Source: an uncultured Bacilli bacterium (GTDB lineage Bacteria; Bacillota_I; Bacilli_A; RF39; UBA660). Taken from it: 47,923 nucleotides of DNA. Made by a program: the position numbers and the translations under genes. Positions 7,843 to 15,262 of this stretch are shown here, piece by piece. The notes beneath the pieces were generated by a model. That model did no database searches. It worked only from the letters and a program-made list of their open reading frames with translations, and was not told the DNA's origin. Position 1 is the stretch's first letter; every line of letters starts with the position of its first letter. Location of the stretch: contig CANQGB010000003.1 of assembly GCA_947600335.1 (NCBI GenBank), positions 1-47,923 of the forward strand, in the 5' to 3' direction.

Positions 7843-8343
7843 TTAATCAACTTGTTTATAGGCCATTTTTTCTATATATGTTTTTTTCCTATTATTTTCC
7901 CATATTCCATAACTAAAACCAACAATCATAAAAATATATTGTATTCCATTATCTTTTATAAAACCATAAATTATAAAGCCAACAATTATAATCATGGCCA
8001 AAGTTAATTCTAAAAAATGGTCTTTATCCCATTTATTACTAAAATATTTAATCTTTTCTTGTAAAGTAAATGAACTATTTTCTAATGCCTTAAATAAATT
8101 ATCATCAGCTTGCTCTCTAAACATTTCTTCCTTAATTTTTTCACCCGCAAAAAATTCATTTAAAGTTATTCCTAAAACATTGCATAATTTTTTATATAAA
8201 GATACATCTGGTAAACATATACCATTTTCCCACCGACTTACAGACTTATTAGTTACGCCTAACTTTTCTGCCAATTGTTCTTGCGTTAATTTTTGTTCTT
8301 TTCTTAAAATCGCGATAAAATTACCAATTTTTTCTTGGTCCAT
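7843..8343 (-). CDS. XRE-family regulator with C-terminal membrane segments (paralogue)
   Basis: This 166-residue protein has an N-terminal HTH (KLTQEQLAEKLGVTNKSVSR, then WENG, PDVSLYKKLCNVLGITLNEF) with the shared FAGEKIKEE linker. Two hydrophobic spans near residues 113-145 follow, then a basic tail. The AGGAAGGAG ribosome site precedes the ATG. It lies 76 bases upstream of the paralogue at 7260-7766 on the same strand, as expected from tandem duplication. The two have diverged strongly in the membrane half, which suggests different sensing or partner roles. Confidence 0.82.
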   Translation of the reverse strand: MDQEKIGNFIAILRKEQKLTQEQLAEKLGVTNKSVSRWENGICLPDVSLYKKLCNVLGITLNEFFAGEKIKEEMFREQADDNLFKALENSSFTLQEKIKYFSNKWDKDHFLELTLAMIIIVGFIIYGFIKDNGIQYIFMIVGFSYGIWENNRKKTYIEKMAYKQVD

Positions 8344-8433
8344 AATTTTACTCCTTCCTAAAAAAGATTATATATAAATACTCAAGCAATTAACAGGACA
8401 CCAAACGAGAGTTTTACCAAATTTAAATTTATT

Positions 8434-9288
8434 TTATGTATTCTTTAACTTTTCATTCGCTCTAATAATCATAAATATAGACATAGCAGTATTTATTAAA
8501 CATGCCACAAATCCCATTATGCTAGTTGTTATCATTTTAAACTCACTATCATTTGTACCAAATTGGGATACCATTGCCACTTCCAGAGAAATCATCGAAA
8601 TCATCGCCACAGTTAAATTAACACATTTACTTGCGGCTAAAATGGGTCTTTTATCTTTTCGATATTTAATCACATTTATAATTGCAGTTATTATTAAATA
8701 AAAATCATAAATAGCAACCAGATAAATAATAAATCCGGCATAAGTAATTTCTTGATTTTGTTTAATAATTAAAATAATCATTCCTGACAATATTAAATTT
8801 AAAAATAAAAGTATTATCCCTGTTAATTTAAGTTTTTTGTATTCATTATTTAAATTTTGACCAATTTCATTTTTAATGTCTTTCACAATAGATAACTTCA
8901 TTAAGCATAAAACTAAGTAGTAAACTGCAAATATAATAAACCACCAAGACATATAGTATATTCCTGTTCCTAACTTTAAAATACCATAAATGAAATGAAA
9001 GAAAGTAGCAACCGCTAGATTAAACTTTGTTATTAAAATTTCTTGTTCTTTATAAAAAACATAAGGCTTAGAGTTTTTAATTATCTTATTACTAAATTTA
9101 CATATTTTCCAAAACCAAATACAAAACATAATTAAAGCATAGGTCGATAAAAGATAACTTATATAAGCAAGAGGTGTATTTTCTAAATGACAACTAAAAA
9201 CATAAATAAGCAAACCAAAAGCCAAGTTAAATAGTATGAATCCAATTATTTTATTGGGCCAAAATAATTTGTTTAATATTTTTTTCAT
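8434..9288 (-). CDS. Polytopic membrane protein of unknown function
   Basis: This 284-residue protein has about eight hydrophobic spans spread over its length, separated by short basic loops (for example SKCVN and KYRKDKR near residues 210-222). I do not recognise the family. There is no signal peptide distinct from the first membrane span, and there are no charged catalytic motifs in the membrane segments. It lies just upstream, on the same strand, of the XRE-membrane gene at 7843-8343 (90-base gap), so it may be regulated with it. Confidence 0.6.
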   Translation of the reverse strand: MKKILNKLFWPNKIIGFILFNLAFGLLIYVFSCHLENTPLAYISYLLSTYALIMFCIWFWKICKFSNKIIKNSKPYVFYKEQEILITKFNLAVATFFHFIYGILKLGTGIYYMSWWFIIFAVYYLVLCLMKLSIVKDIKNEIGQNLNNEYKKLKLTGIILLFLNLILSGMIILIIKQNQEITYAGFIIYLVAIYDFYLIITAIINVIKYRKDKRPILAASKCVNLTVAMISMISLEVAMVSQFGTNDSEFKMITTSIMGFVACLINTAMSIFMIIRANEKLKNT

Positions 9289-9321
9289 AACTTCACCTCT
9301 ATCTATATAATACCATTAAAT

Positions 9322-9345
9322 AAAAAAAAGGAAGAATATTCTTCC
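9322..9345 (-). terminator. Rho-independent terminator of the 9356-10002 unit
   Basis: The perfect palindrome GGAAGAATATTCTTCC (9330-9345) is followed on the minus strand by eight T. It lies just past the stop of the 131-residue membrane protein gene. Confidence 0.85.
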
Positions 9346-9355
9346 AAGTAAATAA

Positions 9356-9751
9356 TTAATCTTTATTACTTTTTAAATATGAATAAATTGGATAATTAAG
9401 TACACAAATAAGTAAACCAACAATCCCAGTAGCAATACCGATTATTAAATCAGTTTGAGTTGGATTGCCTACCATTACTTTACTCATACCAAAGCCCATT
9501 ACTAATGCCCCAACTATACCAATAAACCATGTAAATACAATTCCCCAATTTATCGGGGCATGTTCTTTTTTAGGGTGACTACTACGATACACTGGAATAA
9601 TACAAAGAAGAATAATAAATCCTAAAATTGCTACTACAACACCTGCCTTAAATAAGTTCCACTCCGGTATTAAACACATCGTCAAACCTATTGCAAATAC
9701 TAAACCACCAATAGTTCCTAAAATTATTTCTAATAAAGTTTCTTTTTTCAT
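9356..9751 (-). CDS. Small four-helix membrane protein, internally duplicated
   Basis: This 131-residue protein has four hydrophobic spans in two similar halves. In the first, LGTIGGLVFAIGLTMCL is followed by VAILGFIILLCIIPVYR. In the second, IGIVGALVMGFGMSKVM is followed by IGIATGIVGLLICVLNYPIY. This indicates a duplicated two-helix unit. It follows the VVGGYKKIE-repeat gene by 23 bases and shares its terminator, so the two form an operon divergent from a TetR regulator. I do not know a function. Similar small membrane proteins occur beside the VVGGY protein in other Bacillota (from memory, not checked). Confidence 0.7.
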   Translation of the reverse strand: MKKETLLEIILGTIGGLVFAIGLTMCLIPEWNLFKAGVVVAILGFIILLCIIPVYRSSHPKKEHAPINWGIVFTWFIGIVGALVMGFGMSKVMVGNPTQTDLIIGIATGIVGLLICVLNYPIYSYLKSNKD

Positions 9752-9774
9752 TAGTTATCTCTATACTCCTTTAT

Positions 9775-10002
9775 TTATTTAATTTCATCTTGAATTTCTT
9801 GGGTTATTTTTGAATATTTATGTTGTTCTTGTTGTAATCTTTTCTTCGCTTCTTCTATTGTTTCATCATCTTCCTTTAAGAAAGTATCGACAAATTTATC
9901 TTCTATCTTTTGGTAACCACCCACAACTGTATCTTCAATTTTTTTGTAACCACCTACTACAGCTTTTTCAATTTTTTTATTAGCATCTACGATTTTAGAC
10001 AT
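9775..10002 (-). CDS. VVGGYKKIE-repeat small protein
   Basis: This 75-residue, highly charged protein has a tandem repeat KIE-x2-VVGGY-(K/Q): KKIEKAVVGGYKKIEDTVVG, then GYQKIEDKFVDTFL. A coiled-coil-prone Glu/Lys-rich tail follows. This repeat is common in short hypothetical proteins of lactobacilli, clostridia and other gut Bacillota, usually next to a TetR regulator and a flavodoxin, as here. No enzymatic motif is present. The ATG is preceded by AGGAAG. It is the first gene of the two-gene unit facing the TetR gene, so it is the likeliest regulated target. Confidence 0.75.
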   Translation of the reverse strand: MSKIVDANKKIEKAVVGGYKKIEDTVVGGYQKIEDKFVDTFLKEDDETIEEAKKRLQQEQHKYSKITQEIQDEIK

Positions 10003-10026
10003 CCATATTTCTTCCTTTCAATAATT

Positions 10027-10038
10027 AGACACTTGTCT
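10027..10038. promoter_or_regulatory. Probable TetR operator, copy 1
   Basis: AGACACTTGTCT is an inverted repeat (AGACA/TGTCT around two bases). Its right half TTGTCT (10033-10038) forms the -35 of the tetR-side promoter. A second copy of the core GACAYTTGTC lies 69 bases away. Confidence 0.6.
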
Positions 10039-10061
10039 TTTTTTTACAATTTTAATATAAT
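10033..10061 (+). promoter_or_regulatory. Predicted promoter of the TetR-family gene
   Basis: TTGTCT (10033-10038), 17-base spacer, TATAAT (10056-10061). The -35 hexamer is half of the operator palindrome, so bound repressor would block it. Confidence 0.6.
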
Positions 10062-10095
10062 CTATTTAAAAGTGAAAAACAATCAACAATTTATC

Positions 10096-10105
10096 GACAT
10101 TTGTC
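10096..10105. promoter_or_regulatory. Probable TetR operator, copy 2
   Basis: GACATTTGTC, with the same inverted-repeat core as copy 1 (GACA-N2-TGTC), sits in the 5' leader of the tetR-type gene 11 bases before its ribosome site. Two copies in one divergent spacer suggest autoregulation. Confidence 0.55.
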
Positions 10106-10129
10106 CAATTAATACAAGGAGTGAACTAT

Positions 10130-10666
10130 GTGAATACACCAAATAATAAAAGAAAAAAAGAAACAAGAGATAAAATTAGTAAAGTATTTATAACTTTATT
10201 ACAAACTAAAGAAATAAATGAAATCTCCGTTACTGACATTTGTAAGCATGCTAAAATAAATCGTTCTACTTTTTATGTTAATTATCTTGATATTTATGAT
10301 TTAGCAGACAAAATCGGGCAAGAATTAGAACAAGATGTGTTATCTTTATATCAAGAAGAAAGAGATACTAATCATAATTCAAACGATTTTTTAAAACTTT
10401 TTAAACATATAAAAGATAATCAAATATTTTATAAAACCTATTTCAAATTAAAAATGGACCAAAACCTTATTACCCAAGAATACGATTATCATTTATCAAA
10501 AAAATTATATGATGATAAATACATTGATTACCACATGGAATTTTTTAAGGCTGGACTTAATGCTATTATTAAAAAATGGCTTGATAATAACTGTCAAGAA
10601 TCTCCCGAAGAAATCGAAAATATCTTAAAGAGTGAATATTTAACCAAACATAATATTCAAAACTAA
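10130..10666 (+). CDS. TetR/AcrR-family transcriptional regulator
   Basis: This 178-residue protein starts with the TetR HTH: DKISKVFITLLQTKEINEIS, then VTDICKHAKINRSTFYVNYL. The variable C-terminal ligand domain is all-helical. I chose the GTG at 10130: AAGGAG (10116-10121) lies eight bases before it. The earlier in-frame GTG at 10121 overlaps that ribosome site, and the ATG at 10128 meets a stop at once. The gene diverges from the VVGGY/membrane protein pair and is convergent with the flavodoxin gene, whose stop is only about 15 bases away. Two matching palindromes in the spacer indicate autorepression and control of the divergent pair. Confidence 0.85.
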   Translation: MNTPNNKRKKETRDKISKVFITLLQTKEINEISVTDICKHAKINRSTFYVNYLDIYDLADKIGQELEQDVLSLYQEERDTNHNSNDFLKLFKHIKDNQIFYKTYFKLKMDQNLITQEYDYHLSKKLYDDKYIDYHMEFFKAGLNAIIKKWLDNNCQESPEEIENILKSEYLTKHNIQN

Positions 10667-10680
10667 ACTGCTATTATTCA

Positions 10681-11184
10681 TTAAAGCCAATTTTCTATTT
10701 TGTTTCTTGAATTTACACATTCAGTTCCTTTTATAGCCATATTATCATTTAAAATAGTGGCCCCTGGACATATTTTCTTAATATCTTCTACAACATTAGC
10801 TAATCCTGAACCTTCATGAGTTGTTACTATTCTTACTATTTTACCTGTAAAATCTAAATCTTTGATGGCCGTTTCTATTTCTGGTGCGAAACTACCCCAA
10901 TAGACTGGTGTCATAATATAAATTACTTCATATTGCGAAATATCATTTATCTTATTTTTTATCGGAGCATTTCCTACTCTTTGTTTTGCTTCTTCAATAC
11001 ACTTATTATATTCCTTACTATACGGTATTAATGGTTCTACTTTAAATAAATCAGCTCCCACAATATCCCTTACATATTCCGCAATATATTCCGTATTTCC
11101 TTTATTAACGTACCCTACAGCATAATTTTCATCTGCTCTTGAAAAATAGATAACCAAACTTTTCATATTTTTAAATTCACTCAT
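10681..11184 (-). CDS. Flavodoxin family protein
   Basis: This 167-residue protein has a flavodoxin fold: SLVIYFSRADENYAVGYVNK followed by GNTEYIAEYV (phosphate-binding loop), PLIPYSKEYN, MTPVYWGSFAPEI (isoalloxazine loop) and a late VTTHEGSGLANV segment. These longer flavodoxins carry FMN and serve as small electron-transfer or reductase proteins. The partner is unknown. AGGAGA precedes the ATG. It lies 38 bases beyond the pentapeptide-repeat gene on the same strand and is convergent with tetR. The VVGGY protein, TetR and flavodoxin grouping recurs in other Bacillota (from memory). Confidence 0.85.
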   Translation of the reverse strand: MSEFKNMKSLVIYFSRADENYAVGYVNKGNTEYIAEYVRDIVGADLFKVEPLIPYSKEYNKCIEEAKQRVGNAPIKNKINDISQYEVIYIMTPVYWGSFAPEIETAIKDLDFTGKIVRIVTTHEGSGLANVVEDIKKICPGATILNDNMAIKGTECVNSRNKIENWL

Positions 11185-11222
11185 ATTTAAATCTCCTTAT
11201 CTTATTATTAATTTTAATTTCT

Positions 11223-11777
11223 TTAATCTTTTATTTTAATTCCCAATATTGTAGCTAAATCCATAGCTTGAAAACTATTAACAGTTAAACCTCTTAAATC
11301 TTCTATCTTAACCAATATATTCGAAATATCACAAGTTCTAAAATCAAGATGCTCTAATTTTGTATTACTAAAATCAGCTCCCATTAACTTACAATTATCA
11401 AAAGTTGTCTTATTAATAGCTTCTAAAGCAATAAAATTACTTTCACTAATATCACAATCACTAAAGTTCACCTTATTTAAAATACTCTCTGATAAATTAC
11501 TATACCGCATAGAACAAGCTTTAAATGAAACATTCTCTAAATGAATATTCATCATATTCGTACCAATAAATTTTGAATTAATATAAACATTGCCCTTACT
11601 TATAAACTTGGAGTATATTGCATTGGAAAAATCACAATCTATAAACTGGCATTCTAAAAAATATATATTAGATAAATCATGCTTAGAAAAATCGACATTT
11701 TTAAATATACAATTTACATAGTCATTATAATTTTCTTCAAAAATCATATTTTCAAAAGTTTCATCTTTACATTTCAT
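11223..11777 (-). CDS. Pentapeptide-repeat protein (Qnr/MfpA-like right-handed beta-helix)
   Basis: In this 184-residue protein most of the length is pentapeptide repeats of the A(D/N)Lxx type: CIFKN VDFSK HDLSN IYFLE CQFID CDFSN, and later CDISE SNFIA, MGADF and others. It ends with LRGLTVNSFQAMDLATILGI, the closing motif seen in Qnr/MfpA-type proteins that mimic DNA and protect gyrase. I chose the ATG at 11777, eight bases after GGGAGGG. The longer frame from 11801 lacks a site. It is the gene after the histidine kinase (46-base gap), so it may belong to the antimicrobial-response operon. Gyrase protection is inference from the family. Confidence 0.78.
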   Translation of the reverse strand: MKCKDETFENMIFEENYNDYVNCIFKNVDFSKHDLSNIYFLECQFIDCDFSNAIYSKFISKGNVYINSKFIGTNMMNIHLENVSFKACSMRYSNLSESILNKVNFSDCDISESNFIALEAINKTTFDNCKLMGADFSNTKLEHLDFRTCDISNILVKIEDLRGLTVNSFQAMDLATILGIKIKD

Positions 11778-11823
11778 TTTAATAGCCCTCCCATTTTCCA
11801 AAAATATTAATCTACTATCTTAA

Positions 11824-12705
11824 TTATATTTTGACTTTTATAATTAAACAATTATTTTTATAAATGGCTTGAATTTCTCCACCTATTAAATCTATTAGCT
11901 GTTTAGCAATAGATAATCCGATTCCATTCGATTTCTTAGCACTCCTAACAGTATAATACCTATCAAATATCTTTTCCAAACTAACATTGTCTAATCTAGT
12001 TGTTTTATTAGAAAATTCTATTACTCCATCATTATATAATTTAACATTAAAATCTTTTTCACTATACTTTATAGCATTAGAAATAATATTTTCAAATATT
12101 CTTTTTACCATATTTTTATTAGTATATCTCATAATTTTTTCATTACAAATACTTATACTCGGACTTATATTATTTTTCTTAAACAAATCATAAAAACCAA
12201 CCATAGTATCTTCTAAAATATCATTAATACAGATATTTTCTTTAGTTAACTCTTTTTCAATATCTAAACTTTTAGAATAATCAAAAAGTTGTTCCGTAAG
12301 TTCAATTAAATCTTCAACTTTTCCATCAATAATTTTAAGATACTCAATTTGTTTTTTAGTAAGATTTTTACTATCTAATAAATCAAGATAACCCCTTATT
12401 GCTGTAAGAGGTGTTCTTAAATCATGAGATATATTAGTAATCGAAGACTTCAGTTCTTGATTCCCATTTTTATATTCTAATTCCAGTTTTCTTAAATCTT
12501 TTAAATTTTTATTCAAATTCTTAACAAAGTTTTTTAAGGTTTTATCATTAGTATTAATCGTAATTAAATTATTCGTATCTGATTTTATAATACTTGTTAA
12601 CGATTCACTTATATTTTTTATTTCCTTTTTTAATATGTATATTTTGACTATTAAAAAACTAGAAATAATTAAAACTATGAAAAATATATAAAACCAAATA
12701 CTCAT
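11824..12705 (-). CDS. Sensor histidine kinase, single membrane span, no large sensor domain
   Basis: In this 293-residue kinase, residues 1-25 form one membrane span, followed by a linker of about 60 residues. The dimerisation domain has ISHDLRTPLTAIRGYLDLLD (H94 is the phosphorylation site). The ATPase domain has the N box FENIISNAIKYS, the F box LEKIFDRYYT and the G box SNGIGLSIAKQL. The usual D-x-G box between N and F boxes is missing (NDGVIEFSN instead), as in a known subset of Bacillota intramembrane-sensing kinases. With almost no extracytoplasmic loop, it probably senses through the membrane or the adjacent ABC exporter. The cognate response regulator is at 14542-15198. Confidence 0.88.
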   Translation of the reverse strand: MSIWFYIFFIVLIISSFLIVKIYILKKEIKNISESLTSIIKSDTNNLITINTNDKTLKNFVKNLNKNLKDLRKLELEYKNGNQELKSSITNISHDLRTPLTAIRGYLDLLDSKNLTKKQIEYLKIIDGKVEDLIELTEQLFDYSKSLDIEKELTKENICINDILEDTMVGFYDLFKKNNISPSISICNEKIMRYTNKNMVKRIFENIISNAIKYSEKDFNVKLYNDGVIEFSNKTTRLDNVSLEKIFDRYYTVRSAKKSNGIGLSIAKQLIDLIGGEIQAIYKNNCLIIKVKI

Positions 12706-12719
12706 TAATAATCGCCTTT

Positions 12720-13553
12720 CTATTTTAATTCTTTTTTCTTAAATAACCTAAGTCCTATCCCTGTAAATATTACTATATTTGCTAAAGAATATAAAGAAAT
12801 TTTTGCTAAATTAGGTTTGATTCGTCCAGCAATTTGATACATTTGACCAGCCGGATTAACATCCGCCAAAAATTGATATATCTTTCTTGCATTTTCACTA
12901 GGATAAAAAGGATTAGGTTCTTCTATATATTTAAACTCCATCGTGTCGGCATTAGTTATTTGGCCCTTTTGAATATATTCTGTTTCACTTAAAATACTAA
13001 AACAAGTAAGAGCCCCAATCATTAAAACTACAGTTAAAACAATATTTATGATGGTACTAATGGTTTGATTGGATATCAACATTGTAATAAAGGTAAATAT
13101 ACTCGAATAAGTAATTATAGTTATAAAAATACAACCAATTAATTTGAATAATACTGTTAAAGACATAGTAATCTTGCCAAATAAGGGAATCCCTAGAACT
13201 ACAATCACTACCAAAAATATAATATAAGCCATTAAACTGACAAGCGAAACAATTACTAAATTTGATAAATAGATATTAGCTCTATTATGACCGATACTAA
13301 TCTTATTTCTTAATGTTCCATCAAAATACTCTATTCCTAAAAATATGCTAGTAAAAATCGCACTGGCCATTCCAATAACAGTTGAATAATTTAACATAAG
13401 TTGTTCTACTTCTATTACTTTTCCATACTTATTCACATCAAGCCATTGGGTATAACACATAAATAAAGCTAAACCTATACTAAAGACTAAAAATGTCCAA
13501 AATACTTTATTTTTTCTTAATCTCGTAAAACCAGCATTTAATAACCTAATCAT
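12720..13553 (-). CDS. ABC-2 type exporter permease
   Basis: This 277-residue permease has six hydrophobic spans: one near the start (KNKVFWTFLVFSIGLALFMC), then spans around 60-75, 105-130, 140-165, 175-195 and 250-270, with a long extracytoplasmic loop before the last. It resembles permeases of the bacitracin/lantibiotic self-protection and resistance class. I chose the ATG at 13553: it overlaps the ATPase stop as ATGATTAG and has AGAGGT seven bases upstream. The gene sits between the ATPase and the kinase, so it is the membrane half of the exporter. Confidence 0.85.
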   Translation of the reverse strand: MIRLLNAGFTRLRKNKVFWTFLVFSIGLALFMCYTQWLDVNKYGKVIEVEQLMLNYSTVIGMASAIFTSIFLGIEYFDGTLRNKISIGHNRANIYLSNLVIVSLVSLMAYIIFLVVIVVLGIPLFGKITMSLTVLFKLIGCIFITIITYSSIFTFITMLISNQTISTIINIVLTVVLMIGALTCFSILSETEYIQKGQITNADTMEFKYIEEPNPFYPSENARKIYQFLADVNPAGQMYQIAGRIKPNLAKISLYSLANIVIFTGIGLRLFKKKELK

Positions 13554-14460
13554 TTGCATTACCTCTAATTAAATTCATATAGTAATTTTCTAAAGATTCT
13601 TCTTGTTCATGAATCTCATCTACTTCTAAATTTCTCTTGGCAAGTTCTTTAATGAATTTAGACAAATTATAGTTTCCATAAACATATATTGTCTTTTTAT
13701 CTATCACTTCGTAAGGCATATTTTTTTCTTCAAAATATTTAACAAATTCTTCTAACTTATCAACTTTTAGGATAAGTTTATGATTCATCCTTTTTATAAG
13801 TTCTTCCTTACTTATCTCTTTAATAATAAACCCCTTATCTAAAAATCCATAGTGGGTGGCCACTTTAGACAATTCATCTAAATAATGACTAGATATTAAA
13901 ATAGTTATTCTTTTTTCTTTATTTAATTTTAAGATTAATTCTCTTATTTCAATGATTCCTTGGGGGTCCAGTCCATTAATCGGTTCATCTAAAATCAAAA
14001 AATCTGGATTAGTAACTAAAGCCATCGCAATTCCTAATCTCTGTTTCATTCCTAAAGAAAATTGTTTAACTTTCTTCTTACCTATATTTTCTAATCCCAC
14101 CAATTTTAATAAGTCATCTATTTCTTCAAAACTTGGCATCCCTACTAATTGGGCTTGAATTAACAAATTATCTTTAGCCGACAAATCTTCATATATAGAA
14201 GGGCTTTCGATAATCGCTCCCATTCTTTTTCGCACACTCGATATAGCCCTACTATCATTCTTAATACCATAAATTGTATAATTTCCACTTGTCGGTTCTT
14301 GTAGACCACAAATAATTCTTATTAAAGTAGTTTTACCGGCTCCATTTTTACCAATAAGACCATATATTGAACCTTTTTCGATATGCATATTTAAATTAGT
14401 TAATGCTTTAAAATTTTTATATTTCTTTAAAAGATTATTTGTTTCTAAAACTAACTCCAT
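13546..14460 (-). CDS. ABC exporter ATPase (bacitracin/lantibiotic-resistance type)
   Basis: This 304-residue ATPase has Walker A GLIGKNGAGKTTLIR (34-48), signature FSLGMKQRLGIA, Walker B FLILDEPINGLD and H-loop SSHYL. A C-terminal extension of about 80 residues is typical of BcrA/LanF-type export ATPases. It couples to the following permease, and both lie between a response regulator and its kinase, the standard arrangement for antimicrobial-peptide sensing and detoxification. The promoter region in front carries four phased TTAA repeats and a weak -10 (TAGAAT, 14485-14490), suggesting activator-dependent expression. The exported compound is not deducible. Confidence 0.9.
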   Translation of the reverse strand: MELVLETNNLLKKYKNFKALTNLNMHIEKGSIYGLIGKNGAGKTTLIRIICGLQEPTSGNYTIYGIKNDSRAISSVRKRMGAIIESPSIYEDLSAKDNLLIQAQLVGMPSFEEIDDLLKLVGLENIGKKKVKQFSLGMKQRLGIAMALVTNPDFLILDEPINGLDPQGIIEIRELILKLNKEKRITILISSHYLDELSKVATHYGFLDKGFIIKEISKEELIKRMNHKLILKVDKLEEFVKYFEEKNMPYEVIDKKTIYVYGNYNLSKFIKELAKRNLEVDEIHEQEESLENYYMNLIRGNAND

Positions 14461-14497
14461 AATCTTTCTCCTTTCTAAACATCTATTCTAATTGAAA

Positions 14498-14541
14498 AAT
14501 GTTAAGAAAACAGTTAACAAAATGTTAAGATTTTATTAAGA
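14498..14541 (-). promoter_or_regulatory. Four phased TTAA repeats, probable response-regulator binding array
   Basis: TTAA cores begin at 14502, 14514, 14525 and 14536 (steps of 12, 11 and 11), each within a (T/C)TTAA(C/T)A(T/A)TTT-like context on the minus strand. They fill the spacer between the response-regulator stop and the exporter ATPase gene, upstream of a TAGAAT (-10, 14485-14490) that has no good -35. Spacing by one helical turn is what OmpR-family regulators usually recognise. Confidence 0.55.
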
Positions 14542-15198
14542 TTATTCCTTTATTTTAAACCCTAATCCCCAGACAGATTCTATATATTCATTCTTGGTAT
14601 ACTTTCTAATTTTCTTTCTTAAGTTGCTAATATGAACTCTTAACGAATTTTCATCACAATCTTCGGTATCAATACTTATTAAATCTAATAATTTATTTTT
14701 GGTAATCACCTGAGTAGGATTTAAAAGTAATTGCTTTAAGATTGCATATTCAGTCTTAGTTAAATTTATCTTGTGTTTAGAAACAATAAGGGTACGATTA
14801 TCGAGTAGTAATTCCAATTCTTTATACTTCAAAGTTTGAGCCTTAACAGTTTTGTCTCTTAGTTGGACTTTTATTCTAGCTAGTAACTCACTACAATCAA
14901 AGGGTTTAGTTATATAATCATTAGCCCCTTTTAATAAACAATTTACTTTATCCTCACTTGATATTTTAGCCGACAAAACTATTATTGGCGTCTCATTTAC
15001 TTTTTCAATTATTTCTTCCCCATTAATTGCTGGCAACATTAAATCAAGTAATATTAAATCATATTTTTCTTTTTCCAAGAGCAACAATGCTTCAGTTCCT
15101 GAATATGCATTATCTACCTCATAAGCTTCTTTTTTTAATAATTCCTGAATTATATTATGAATACTAATATCATCTTCTACAATTAAAATCTTGGCCAT
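14542..15198 (-). CDS. OmpR/PhoB-family response regulator
   Basis: This 218-residue regulator has a receiver domain with the acidic pair EDD (8-10), phosphorylation site D52 in ILLDLMLP, Thr/Ser position VLSAK and KPF. A linker and winged-helix DNA-binding domain follow (LTKTEYAILKQLLLNPTQVI, then SLRVHISNLRKKI and VWGLGFKI). The GAAGGTGA ribosome site precedes the ATG. It is the first gene of the RR, ABC ATPase, permease, kinase order, and its stop abuts the repeat array that probably is its own binding site. Confidence 0.92.
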   Translation of the reverse strand: MAKILIVEDDISIHNIIQELLKKEAYEVDNAYSGTEALLLLEKEKYDLILLDLMLPAINGEEIIEKVNETPIIVLSAKISSEDKVNCLLKGANDYITKPFDCSELLARIKVQLRDKTVKAQTLKYKELELLLDNRTLIVSKHKINLTKTEYAILKQLLLNPTQVITKNKLLDLISIDTEDCDENSLRVHISNLRKKIRKYTKNEYIESVWGLGFKIKE

Positions 15199-15262
15199 AT
15201 ATTATCACCTTCAAAAAAATTTTTCTAACACTTACTTGATTAATAAGCTATCACTATTTTCC

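Noticed and set aside
7462..8377. Plus-strand open frames of 60-127 codons across the XRE-membrane gene pair
   Set aside because: They are antisense shadows of two clear XRE genes, overlap one another and lack ribosome sites.
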